Assembly: GCA_947247005.1 (NCBI GenBank)
Contig: OX365950.1
Coordinates: 10,738,720 to 10,802,719 of the forward strand
Source of the DNA: Spisula solida
Lineage: Eukaryota > Mollusca > Bivalvia > Venerida > Mactridae
Length of the DNA stretch: 64,000 bases
Direction of reading: 5' to 3'
Shown here: in pieces, positions 1 through 11,800 of the stretch
How the letters are laid out: each line of letters begins with the position of its first letter
How positions within the stretch are numbered: the stretch's first letter is position 1
Notes under the pieces: model-generated
Seen by the model: the letters and a program-made list of their open reading frames with translations, nothing else
Database searches by the model: none
What the model was told of the DNA's origin: nothing
Translations under genes and position numbers: made by a program

Positions 1-49
1 AATGCAATTTGAATATATTACAGGTTACAAACCTTTTATCTAGACTTTA

Positions 50-1060
50 AGATTTGCATTTCTAAGCCCAAGATGGGGTATACTTTCAACAAAATGCTTG
101 ATAAAGTTACCTAACTCTGTGTATGGGTTAGTGTACATGATGGTGAACAAGTATACAAAGTACCAAAGCAATATGTCACTCCGCTTTGAAAATATTTGAT
201 GCTAATACTTGTACCTAAACTTTAACATTTGCATTTCTTTGTCAACAAAAAGCTTGATTGATAGAGAATAATAGGTCAGTGCCGTGGATGAAAAAGTTTA
301 TCTGGCAAGACGGAGAAATTTATCGAGTGAGCCTAGCCGGATAAACTTTTACTTCATTCACGGCACTAACCTATTATACTATTTATCCAGTCGCTTAATC
401 TGCTCAGTAAGGGAATCAAACTCGGGGCTATACTGTTACTCTTTCATTAACTAGCGCACAACGTCACGTTCGTTCCGTGACGTCACGATACACAACGACG
501 TCGGACATCTTGATAGACGTCGTGTAGACGCAGGTAAGTCGAAGAAAAAAACCGATCAACCACCAGCTCATTTAGGATAGGAAAACCTCACCCTCGGTCA
601 CGGAAATGCAACCGGCGACTCTCATATAAGAAGAAGTCTGTCAGATCATGTGGTAAGGTGACGGATTATCACTAGTCACATGACCAGGTGACCGATTATA
701 GCTAAGTTTAATCGGCACCCCTTTAACTCGCAGATTTTGCCGGAAGTGACTGGATAAAGCTCCCTACCCGCGGGTATGGGTTGGTGTTATAATGGTGAGC
801 AAGTATGCAAAGTATCAAAGAAATATGTCTATGCACTTTGAAGATATTCGAGGTTTAAGAAATTGTACCTATACTTTAGCATTTGCATTAAGTTGAACAA
901 AGGGGAATAATTTCAACAAAATGCTTGATAGAGTTACCTACTCCTGTGTACAAGTTGGGGTCATGATGGTGAACAAGTATACAAAGTATCAAAACAATAT
1001 GGCAAAGGACTTCGAAAATATAAGAGAGTACCTGTTCCTGTACGTCAAAATTAGTGCAAA
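50..1060. repeat. Three diverged units of a ~170-190 bp repeat
   Basis: Units near 50-235, 770-900 and 905-1060 share ATGGTGAACAAGTATACAAA-like cores and the motif TCAACAAAATGCTTGATA. The first unit is separated from the second by an unrelated insertion. No coding signal is seen; open frames here are short and unsupported. Confidence 0.6.
264..764. mobile_element. Palindrome-bearing insertion splitting a repeat unit
   Basis: The surrounding repeat breaks after GATTGATAGAG and resumes near CTACCCGCGGG. The inserted ~500 bp begins with a near-palindrome (about 268-383) whose arms carry AGTGCCGTGGATGAA and its complement. A second inverted pair, TTTATCCAGTCGCTT near 380 and its near-complement at 745-760, frames the rest. 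It resembles a non-autonomous TIR element or two nested ones; exact ends and target duplication were not resolved. Confidence 0.45.
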
Positions 1061-1120
1061 TAGTAGATCCAAGTATAAATTTTAATTTTTTCGACACACG
1101 GCTTCCCATAGTCGGGGAAA

Positions 1121-2094
1121 AATATCACGTGACCTTGTTTGAATATGTCTTTAAAATGTTTTAATTTGTTTATATATGGAGAATTTCAATGTTTTACTAT
1201 AGTTTGCATTGTGTGAAATTTGAATTTGTTAATATGTAACATTTCATGTCGTCATAAACACAAGTATGGGACGCCGTTTTACATGAATTACTTTGCGCAT
1301 TTTCCGAAAAACTGTCTTCATCAAATGCAAGAAAACGGCGATGTCTATCGATGGGGATTTTTTTCTGTGACTATATGGGACAACACTCTTCACAAATATG
1401 TTCAAAGAAATTCTTTTGCAATTTTGTCTAGGTTAAAACCTAGAATGACTGGACTAAAAGGGGAACTCATGTTTATCCTCAAAAGGGTCAAACGTGAGTG
1501 CATTAGTGCATGACTTTTGTGTTTATTAGGTTCAAAAACGTATTTGGACAAAATATTTACCGCACCTCTTTCTGGGATAAAATGCACAGAACATGGTATT
1601 TGGTCAAGAAGCAGCTTCAAATCCCACCACAAATACACCATTAAGAAACTTACAAACACGAGTATGACGTGTATTACATCAGAATAGTAAATTCCAAAGT
1701 CTAACGATCCTGTACCCGTAGACTTTTAAATCTTTGGAATATCGCAGCGTTGATTCCGTTTTTTTGGTCTTAAAAAGGCCAAAAAACAAAAACCCTACAA
1801 ATGTGTTGCTTTTAGTGCTACACATGTAACTTAATTGCAAATATAATAAACACTGAGTTTACATGTTGCAAAGGCAGTTATAATACTGCCTTTCCTGTCC
1901 GATGTTCTATTACAGGTTACTAGAACAACAACATTATTTGGTTTTGGCCCTACTACCCTATTCTCCAGTGGCGATGAAAATAACCAGCAACTAGCCGTTG
2001 AGAGTGGTTATATAATATACGAAAATAAGACAACAATTTGGATTCGCATCCACATGTACAAAAGTTGTTGGTTCTTTAATAGAAAATACATATA
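1121..2094. other. No recognised feature
   Basis: AT-rich sequence with only short overlapping open frames on both strands and no recognisable protein similarity, splice pattern or TIR. Confidence 0.5.
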
Positions 2095-2822
2095 CAGTCA
2101 ACTCTCGTTATATCGAACTCGGTTATATCGATTTTTCCGTTATGTCGAAGTTTTTTTCAAGTCCCGATTTTTCTCCTTCTTTGTCTATATGAAATTTCGA
2201 GACCCATCTCGAAGTTATGGCTCGAATTCCGCTCGAATTTTTCGTTATGTCGAATTATTTTTTGGTCCCGATTAACTAATTCGCACTTTAAATCTATTGT
2301 TCACCTCGAAGTCGGGTCGAAGTCTGATCGTATTTGACTAGCGTCGAATGTTTTTCTCACCTCGCCAGTCTGAAATCTTCGATTTACCTGTAATTTTCGC
2401 ACCTTCCATTATTAAACAAATATTTGTTTGCAACAATTTGCGCAAACGTGTCATAAAGAATCGAGTTACGTCCAATCATCAATAAACATGTCATTTCGAA
2501 CAATTGACAATTGTTTGTAAAAATAATAATTAAAGAACGCAAGATGTTAAAACATGTCAAAATGAGTGAGTGCTTTAAACAAAAACGTACACAAACGAAA
2601 ATGAATAATATGCATTTTCTCGAGGAGGAATACATGTACATAAATATTAAAACAAGCATTTATCACGAATATGTCGTTCTTACGGCCGTAACAATATGGC
2701 GGCGTAAAATGACAGAAACAAGAAAACTTGCAACTTTGATGGCGAAAATTCTATCTCGAATTTTCGTTATGTCGAAGTAATTTCCACGGTCCCGTAAAAT
2801 TCGAGATAACGAGAGTTGACTG
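2095..2822. mobile_element. pogo/Tigger-like non-autonomous TIR element
   Basis: Inverted ends begin CAGTCAACTCTCGTTAT on both sides, identical for 17 bp and recognisably similar further in (repeats of TTATGTCGAAG and its complement). The element is flanked by TA on each side (2093-2094 and 2823-2824), as expected for Tc1/mariner/pogo insertion. At 728 bp, with no transposase frame, it is a deletion derivative or MITE. CAGT ends with CTCGTTAT are typical of the pogo/Tigger group; the group name is inferred. Confidence 0.8.
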
Positions 2823-2824
2823 TA

Positions 2825-3235
2825 CCAGATTTATATAGCGCTCTTTTCATGCGAACGCACGGTCAAAGGCACTTTACATTCACAAGGGCGCAGGTGCATC
2901 CTCTACCAGTGCAGATACAGCATGATCTGACCAGAAGGAGAGACTGAGAAAAAGCCCCTGAAGGGAGAGAGAGACGTTAGATACAGGCTTGTCCGGCGCT
3001 GCAGAAGTGCGCCTATCTCTTATTTCGAATATACAGCCTGATCATTTAATGTACCCGGTGTATAGCATCGTTACACAGCTTCCCGGCACTTCCAGATACT
3101 TTGCAGACCACACGGCCAGATATAGCGGAAAATATTATAAATATTTCAGAAATGTCAAGTTCCGATGCCAGGGATTGAACCCACGACCTATGGATTGACA
3201 GCCCAGTGCGTTACCACCTTGTGGAAGGGTAATGA
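2825..3235 (-). mobile_element. tRNA-derived SINE, family A
   Basis: Read on the minus strand, a tRNA-like head (about 3235-3165) has an A-box-like GGTGGTAACGCACTGGGC and a B-box-like GGTCGTGGGTTCAATCCC. The body ends at 2825 with GAGCGCTATATAAATCTGG, a 3' tail motif common in metazoan SINEs. A second copy of the same ~400-bp family lies on the plus strand at about 53,845-54,235. The pogo-like element to the left begins at the TA directly after this tail. Confidence 0.8.
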
Positions 3236-3453
3236 TACAATTAGTACTGGTAAGAATACAAGCTGAGTGTTCTGTTTGTACGGTAGAGCACTCAACTTAT
3301 CCATCTGCTCACCATCTTACCAGTTGTTTCCCTTTTATTACATGCAAGGTACAGCGCCGTACCATAAGTGAACGTCACATTGTCGTGTATGTGATACGTT
3401 TGCCTTAAATGCGTCTGTGAAAACATTTATGGAATTATTTTTTCTGAACATGT

Positions 3454-3675
3454 CTACAGAAAGCTTAATCTCTCGCCTGGTTGTAAATACTTGCAATATA
3501 AAAAACTGCACTTTCTCTTCTCTTTAACGGGCATCAAATGTCGGCGATAATGGTGATTTTTACGAAATTTTACTTGGGTATCCTTTCCTGGCATCGTCAC
3601 TACATTACAACGTTGCCGAAATTTATTAATAGAGCATGTTATGGTAGTCCTAGGTATGCCTAACAAGCGTGACAT
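3454..3675 (-). pseudogene. Possible Tc1-like transposase HTH remnant
   Basis: The translation contains SRLLGIPRTTITCSINKF followed by MPGKDTQVK. This resembles the second helix-turn-helix and basic linker of Tc1-type transposases (a GIPRSTV-like recognition helix followed by a G-R-P-like segment). It is only ~70 residues long, a stop lies just upstream in frame, and no DDE catalytic region is seen. It could be chance similarity. Confidence 0.25.
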
Positions 3676-4828
3676 GTCTGTTTATCTGATTCCTGAGTCG
3701 TATAGTTATACAGAGGCTTCTTTTGTATTAGAGCTGTGTTCATTCTGCCTTCCGACCATGTTTGTTTAACTCAAAACGAAAGCACACCAAGGCGTTTCTT
3801 TAATATTTATTGTCTCAAATTGGTTGCATTATTTAGACAAACGGTATTATGGACTAAATGACACAGTGCTTACACCTCTTAAAGTTTAAAACGTTATTTA
3901 GTTATCCCCTCAAAACCAAGCGTCGTTTTGAAAATATGTTCTGACGTTCACCTGTGGCACGACTCTAGGTAACTATCCGCACGCTTGTTTTTAATGTTGA
4001 ATATTTAAAGAGGTGTTTGAAGCTGGCAGTCACCTGTCCAATGTCCTTTCTAGATGTTCGTTCAGAGTATTGGACAACTGTCCCCTGTTCATAATACTAG
4101 TAGTTGTCCATATATTCAAACATGATGGACAACTGTCAACTGTTTAAAGGAGCTGCCCGTTCTGAATGTCTATCATGGTTGTCAATTCTAACATCTGTTC
4201 AACTTTTTACAATGTCATAAATGTATCAAAACACAACTAAATGAAAATCATGGAAGTATTTATATTGTAGTATCCTGCAAATTAAGTAAGGCTGTGACTT
4301 TTAAAACTTATCGTAAGTTCATTGTATACACACATACATGTACAACCGTGTTATTGTATATCATACACCTGCGCAAGCGTCTGTGTACGTATCTACAACA
4401 TGCACCAATGCCTTAAAACAGCATACGGTGCTGACATATGCGAAATGATTTAGTTCAATTTGTGTCAATCTCGTTGCCTTGTCTCGAACGTGTGTTTTAC
4501 AAAATAGTAATTAACTGTACACTTCGAGAATAACTGTTTTCTGGCAATGTCGGGTCAATCGATAGTCGTATTATATAGATGTATATCGGAGTATATTTCT
4601 AGCAATTATATGAAATAGTTGGGTTTCTCTGCTTATTTCAAACGCTTCAAAACAAGTTCACAAATTCGATAGCATTACATAAGTTTCTATAGGCATGGCA
4701 ATGTAACACTTTTCATTACCCTAAAAGCAATATTCAATGCACACTTCACCAACATAGTCATTCATTTGCAAATTCTCTCTAACTAAAAACGAGTTCTTCG
4801 CATACAACGTATACATAACATCTATAAT
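3676..4828 (-). other. 3' flank of the HSPA12-like gene
   Basis: No gene is seen. TGGACAACTGTC occurs twice (near 4071 and 4126) with a related inverted copy between them. The region lies directly downstream of the HSPA12-like stop codon, so part of it should be 3' UTR. A TTTATT (AATAAA on the minus strand) near 3808 and a TTTAAT near 3991 are possible polyadenylation signals, but the transcript end cannot be set from sequence. Confidence 0.4.
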
Positions 4829-5889
4829 TTAGTCCAGGAAATTGAAAGTAACTGATGTGAACTTGCCATTTGATACACGAGTTGCTCTGGCCTCTACTTC
4901 AGTTCCATCAAATTTAAGACAAATTTCCACGCGACTAATATTTCCCTCATCGTCTCTACAATCGACATACATCTCGCCAACTTGGAAACAAGATGGGTCA
5001 TATACATATAGTGGGTCAGGATCTTTTGACGCAAACAGTTTCATGGTAAATCCAGTGCTTTTTCCTCCTGGTGACCCACTGAAACTAGTTGTCTCATAGT
5101 CGACAGGAATTCGCTCGTTTATTTTAATTAATCTGCGAAACGCACCTTTTACTCGCCTCTTACCATGTTTGTCAATAAAGTATTGACTTGTGGCATATCT
5201 AACAGGGTTATACGGTCGATTTGCACTATAACCATACGTATACGGACTGACTCGAACTATCACGTTTGTCCTACTGTGACCAAAAATAACCGCACCTTTC
5301 AGTACTGACAAACCTGCATCGGAGGGTAGCATCACTTTGTACTTCTGGAAGGCCGTATGAACTGCGGTAAACAGCATTGGCGATTCTGAAAATCCACCAA
5401 CCATGAGGATGACATCGGTTTCGAGGAAGGACAAATTGCATAGGATTGTATTAAGATGGTCAACAATTTTCGCAGTTGTCTCGCTGAAAATACCTTCAAT
5501 CAGTTTTGGATCAAATATAATTTTGTCTCGTTTGACGGTAACGTGTCCCTTTAGTGTAGAATGTTTGTTTACTCTTTCACTGATGTTTTCATCATTATCA
5601 GCTGTGTATATTTCATTCAATACAGCTGGTAACCTCACATTAATATTGGATGTCATGCCAGGGGCAATCCTTCTTTTGTTTATCTCTATTTCTCTAAGCA
5701 GTTCTAAGTAGTCATCGACGTGTTCATCTTTCAGACGCTGTATATAAGTATCTCCAAATACCTCTGCCACAAGCTTTAAGAAAGCATCATCTATATTGGT
5801 TCCGCCCCAGTTACCTCCACTGGATCCTGAAACCTCCTCCAGAGAGCCGTCCTCATTTACTTTATGTACAATTACATCAACCGTTCCGC
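4829..5889 (-). CDS. HSPA12-like last coding exon
   Basis: Acceptor TTTTATTGCAG. Encodes residues 259-611: the rest of the phosphate-2 loop (GGTVDVIVH), the glycine-rich GGNWGGTNIDDAF segment, the adenosine motif VGGFSESPML, KGAVIFGH, and a C-terminal beta-rich stretch ending VTFNFLD before TAA. This single exon carries more than half of the protein and is intact. Confidence 0.95.
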
Positions 5890-8800
5890 CTGCAATAAAA
5901 TTCAAATATAGATCTACTGCTCAAATTTTGATAATTGTCAAGAAATCAATAACCATGTGAAGCATTTGCTTTGCATTGACATAATGTCGTATTTTACAGG
6001 TGAATGATAACCCCATGGACTGGAAAAAAAGTGTAAAGGATAATATGAAAATTTTTGTCCCTATCCTATTATAATACTATGCAAGAACCAACGTGAAAAC
6101 AAAACGGACCAGACTTAAATGTAGCACAAATATTTTGGTGGGACTGGGCTTATCAGCACTACAAATTTTGAAGAAATATTTAATCGTTGACAACATTGCG
6201 TAAGTAACATTATTTTGTATGAAAACTTTATCAGTCCATCTAATTCAGTCTGTAAATTATTCACAAGGACAAATCGTCGACCCTTATCAAATGTTTAGTA
6301 GGATATATACACTGATATATAGAAATGTCGCATTTAAATACATGCAGTAGCAACCACAGCTTGGAATAGCCTTCAATTTTGTCCGAGCATGTCACTTTCT
6401 TCAAGAGCTATGTGTTTATGTAAGTATATATTCTATGCATCAATGCAGTAATGTAATTTCAATGTTATCATGAGTGACTAAGAACACTAGTTAGTATAAT
6501 GTTTATGTTAAGAAAGGTTAGTTTTCATAACTGTACATGTATTTATAAAGTCAAGAATAATGCATTTTATCTATTATATCTGCTCTTTAGATTTAAATAT
6601 TTAGTAAAATAGTACATACCGCCAGCGTCCACAATCATGTACTGTGCTCCTGGTTTGAATGCCGACAACATCTGACCATCAGAACTACCTTCGTTTTCCC
6701 GATGAATCTCTAAGTGTTTGCAATATAACGAAGCTGCCTCTGGCTCTAGTGCTATCAAAAGGTCCTTTGACTTGATACCAGCCTTAGAAACAATTATAGT
6801 ATCATATAGTGGTAAATACAAGTGCGAAACCTATCGTACTGTCAGGTAGCGTAATTATTCGATGGAAATAGGAATACAAGATTAGTAAAATTGCCCATGA
6901 AAGAATTTATACACAAAAACGGGCTAGCATAATTATATGCAAGTGTATATGATCCGACAACAACATTGTCTTGTGTTGTTGTCACAGAAAACATGTATTC
7001 ATGAGACCACGCTCAACTTTTTTAACCTTCGCTACCTTTACAGAAAATTTCAACAAAAAAACTCGTTTCTAATAAAAGTTGTTTTCTTAAACTTATTTTC
7101 TTTTTTAGCAATGGTAACCTTGAACCTACCAGCTCCAATTTCAGTTCCGAGCATTGTATGTACATTAGCTATATATACAGCAAGTATCATTATAACATCT
7201 GATTCCGAACTTAAGTTATTGTCTGAAAACTCAGTTTTTATTTTCAGTAATAGTGACCTCGACCCCACCAGCCCCACTTTAGAACTTGAGCGGTCTATTT
7301 ACTCAAGCTACCCACAGCAGGTTTCGTCTCAATATCTCACTCCTGAATAAAAGTATTGGCTGGAAATGAATTTTCTACTTTAGTAACAGTGACCTTGACC
7401 CCGCCAGTTTCACATTTGAACTTGAGCGGCGTATTTACACAAGCAACATATACAAGTTCCTTCGCAATATCTCACTCCTAACTTAAGTTATCGCCCGGAA
7501 ATCAACAGACCGACAAGACCAACTAAATCCTATTAAACCACCCTAATACATGTACATCGTTTCATTAGGTGGCCGTTCATGGTAGTTTTTCTAGCGGTTC
7601 TGAATGACTATTTCAGTGCGGATATACAACGTGGTGTGTGACGTAATTTCTAACTAAGAACGCCAGTAAAAATTTGCCAACAAAGCAAACTTACGAGACA
7701 TGATTGACGATCAAGCCGAGATCGAGTACTTTCCATGCAACTTATGTTTTATCAAAAGGTCGCATGTTTTGCCTGGATAGCAGTTGAGTCGTTGTTCGGA
7801 CCTATTTCACAAAGACGTTAAGTGGTTTTTAGTTTCTTACGTTTTCTTGCGTTCTTAGCCAAACATAACGTCCCATACCACGTGGTATGTCGACACTGCA
7901 TTTAATCCAGTATATCGAGAAGAGATGAGTAGTTTGATCAAGAGAAAGAAAATACAAACATTTAGATACGAGGTTTGCACAGGACACACACGATAATATG
8001 AACTAAGGCGCTGCCTATTTAGTGGATTTTATCTTAAACATTAAAGAAATGCTAAGCTATACACTAGAAGGCTTTCAAGTGGCCCGAAATTTCTTATTTT
8101 CAGGCAACCCTAAAACACTCAACCAGTGGGCCCCGTATCGCTCAGATGTGCCCATTGTTATAGTAGAATCATATACTAGAACCATATTCCAACTGTATCT
8201 TGATTTTGGTTGCTATGGTAACCAAAATTCTGCATTATTTAGCTATTGTTCGAATGAACCACCCAAAAAGTATTGTTACCAATTTGAAATGAAATCCGGC
8301 CCATACTTTTAAAGTTATTCCTTTCCGTTGCCGTGGCAACCATATTTGTGAATAGATTTCAATTAGTTTAGCTATTTTTAGAAAGGACCACCAAAGAAGC
8401 ATTCCTGTGATGTCATATAAATGGAGACAAGCAGTCGAAAGGTTTCATTCCAGACGCTTTTCGTTTGTTCCATAAATATGCTACAGTCCTTTGTGGACAA
8501 TTGCTAGATGCTCTTTATCTAAATGTATCAAAAACACTTGTGCGACAATCATCAAGGCAATTGCTACTCTTACTTCAAGACAATTTATCAAACAATGCTC
8601 AAAATGCCAACTCCTTACTGACAACATAGTCATGCATAGAGTTTGCCAGTGTCAGGTTTTATATGATTCACACCGTAGGCTATGGGGCCACATTATAAAG
8701 CTAAAAGGACATTACTGGTTTACTGAGTTCTCTGAATTAGACAGTAAGACACATTGCTTAGGGATATTTACTCTCGGGACAGCAAATGATAATGTCTCCT

Positions 8801-11800
8801 TACAAAATGGAGACGTATTTCATGCACTTGCACATATTATGAAGTTTTTTAAGTCTGTGGTTGTTTGTGGTTTGTAATAAGTCTAGTTATTGACTAAGCG
8901 GACCATTCAGTAATCATAGTTAATATGATGTTCTTGTTTTTCGATTTCGAATAAGATAGTCACACTATGTGAGTCTGAATTGAAACTATGTTATTTATGA
9001 AAGTCACAGTTTAACTATGCATCAATCATTCGACATTTCTTATATTTCGCTTTCGAATAAGACGGTCACTCTATGAATATGCTGCTTACAAAACTATCTC
9101 TGTCCTGTGCGTTATGTGCGCTTCAACGATACTATATATAAGTATCTAGTAGTACATTGTTTATGTTGTATACATGTCTTACCATGATCATATGAATGTT
9201 AAATAATTATATTAGTGTATGTTATAACAATTGTAATATGTAGATGTATAATATTTGTGTTACAGTCACTGTAAATATGTTTTGCTCTCCGATTCTGGAG
9301 GAAATAAAAGTTCTATCTATCTATCTGGTTAATATAGGATGTCATTTGAATGAATTATCTTTGGAGGGGCAGCAGTCGAAGAGTGATCACAAAAGCTCAC
9401 CCTGTTACTATGTAAAAGTGTTTCCAATTGCCATGATCAATAGATTACAATTATTGTAGCTATATTTAGAAAGGACCATTCCTGTGAAGTTTGGTTAAAA
9501 TTGGCATAGTAGTTGAAGTATTTAAGAGAATTGTGGAAGGACACACACATGGATTACAGGCAAAGACCGATCACCTTTTCACTATGTGACATGTGAGCTT
9601 AAAGAGCCAAATTCCAAAAAGAGCTTTTTGAAAGTAATTCCTGCTTTTCGTATTTTCGGTTTAAAACTAGAATTGCCACACTGACAATTAATACCCAAAC
9701 AGAACCTATTTGTCACAGAAACCATGTTTTCTATTTTTAGTAACAGTGACCTTGACCCCTACTGTCCCACTTTCAAACTTAACTGACGTGTTCACATACG
9801 CCACCTATCCAGCAAGTTTCATCACAATATATCATTCCTAACTAAAGTTATCGTCAAGAAACCAATCATCTTCTGTCGTTGCTATGGTGACCACTTTCTG
9901 AAGAGTATCCATATTGAGAAAACAAGGGGTAAGTGGTTGAAAACAGTAGCTACGTTTCTCTAAAAGCTAAAATTCACGATTTAGATATGTTTTATTAAAC
10001 AAGGAATATAATTCTAAAATATGATGCAATTTTGAAAAGTTTACGTCAAGAACTCATCAAATACTGGATTTATGAACGTCTTGTTAACGTAACGTCAAAT
10101 AACGTTTGAATGACGTTTCTAACAAAGGAGGGGGCGTGGTTAGTTTAAAAAGTCTGTAACTTTTGTTCAAATTTTCTGTTCAAAACAGTCTTGTCTTTCT
10201 AATTTTATACTATCATGATTTTCATATTTTGTTCACTAAGGCCGGTTTTCCTGGAGAACGGCTCATATATATTTGAACCATTTGTTTGAATTGTCCATAT
10301 TTCCTACTTCAGACAGTTGAGAATAGTGTACCAATGTATGTGGATGTCGTAAGGTTTTGGTCGCCGGACATTGTGTCATGTTCATTGTCCTGATGTTGCC
10401 AGATAAGTAGAATTGCCAGTTTGTGTATAAAGTCAAAGGTAACATAACTTATGTCGGCGTCAATATATGCCTCAATTTCACATTTAAGCGCATTGTTGAA
10501 GAAACGTAGTTTCGTTACTAAACTGTGTTTACACATGATTGCCTTACCTCTATTGCGCATTCTCTCATGAATTGTTTGGCACGGAAGTTCCATATTGCTG
10601 GAACGGTCAATACCCATTGTATGTCATTGTCCGTTATAATGCCAGACACCTTCCGCTCGGTTTCTTTTAATAAATCATTTCTCAGGAAACCAATAACCAG
10701 GCTGAAAACTGTTTTTGCTGGAAGTCGTTTACCATTTGTATCTTCAAGTAAATCCTTCCTCCTTAAAATCTGCAAACATGTTGAAAATTGTATCGTTTCT
10801 CTACAAGATGTTCAACTTATAAATATTTGAAAAATTAAGAATATTCGTAATATGTTATAGTTATGTAGTAATATAATGTAGTAATAACTTATGCTTCATA
10901 TTTCATATGCATGTTCATTTTTTAATGGTGAATGTCTGACCCAATATGTGTTTTCAGTGTACCTAAATGACATAAAAGCATTTGTTTCTCTAAATGGGAT
11001 TAATGTTGTTGATATACGTTTCCCCAAGATACGTTTATGGGTTTTATGCTGACAGATGGCGTGATACTGTCTGAATTATAAATGAGGTCAAACATGGTTT
11101 CAATTTATTAGAATTATACAGCTCTCAATGGAACTTTTTATTCTTGTGAAGTTGGCTGATTAGCATCCTAGCCGACAATGGTAATTCTCAATTATACCAA
11201 ATCATATGTCTCGCATGTCTTATATACGTACATACTATATTTGCTTTTATCCAGTTCTTAAACATTGTATATTGACAAAAGTTTAGATGTTTAGTATTGA
11301 AACAAATCACAATACGATAATTAGAAATGATGAGGCAAATCATAATAAATATTTCTTGCTGTCCGAAAGGACCAGAAATCGACTTTCATTGCAAATATCA
11401 AGAAAATAGTTTGTGTATATCAGTCGGGTCGGGAAAAACGAATTTTGGAGGCTTTTAAATATTTGTCTTTCATTTTCAACTTGTTATTTCTGGTTAGTCA
11501 CATACAGCAACTTATGAAGCATATTGTCTGGATAATAAGTAGTCAAATTTCAAACCAAATCACTAATTAGCAACATTTCCAAAGATATGACAGATGTTCG
11601 AAAAGAAAAGCTACTCAATGCATATATTTGTATTTTCAGGATGCTCGCTCGTCAAACTTGTCATGTATACCCATTAGACTATTGTCTTCCCTTGGGTAAA
11701 GGTTGTTTTACTTCCATTCATCGATTTTGTCATAATATATGTTTGATATACACTTACTCACTTGTACTAAGCTAAAGAAACGAAACGTTTGAAAGCGTAT

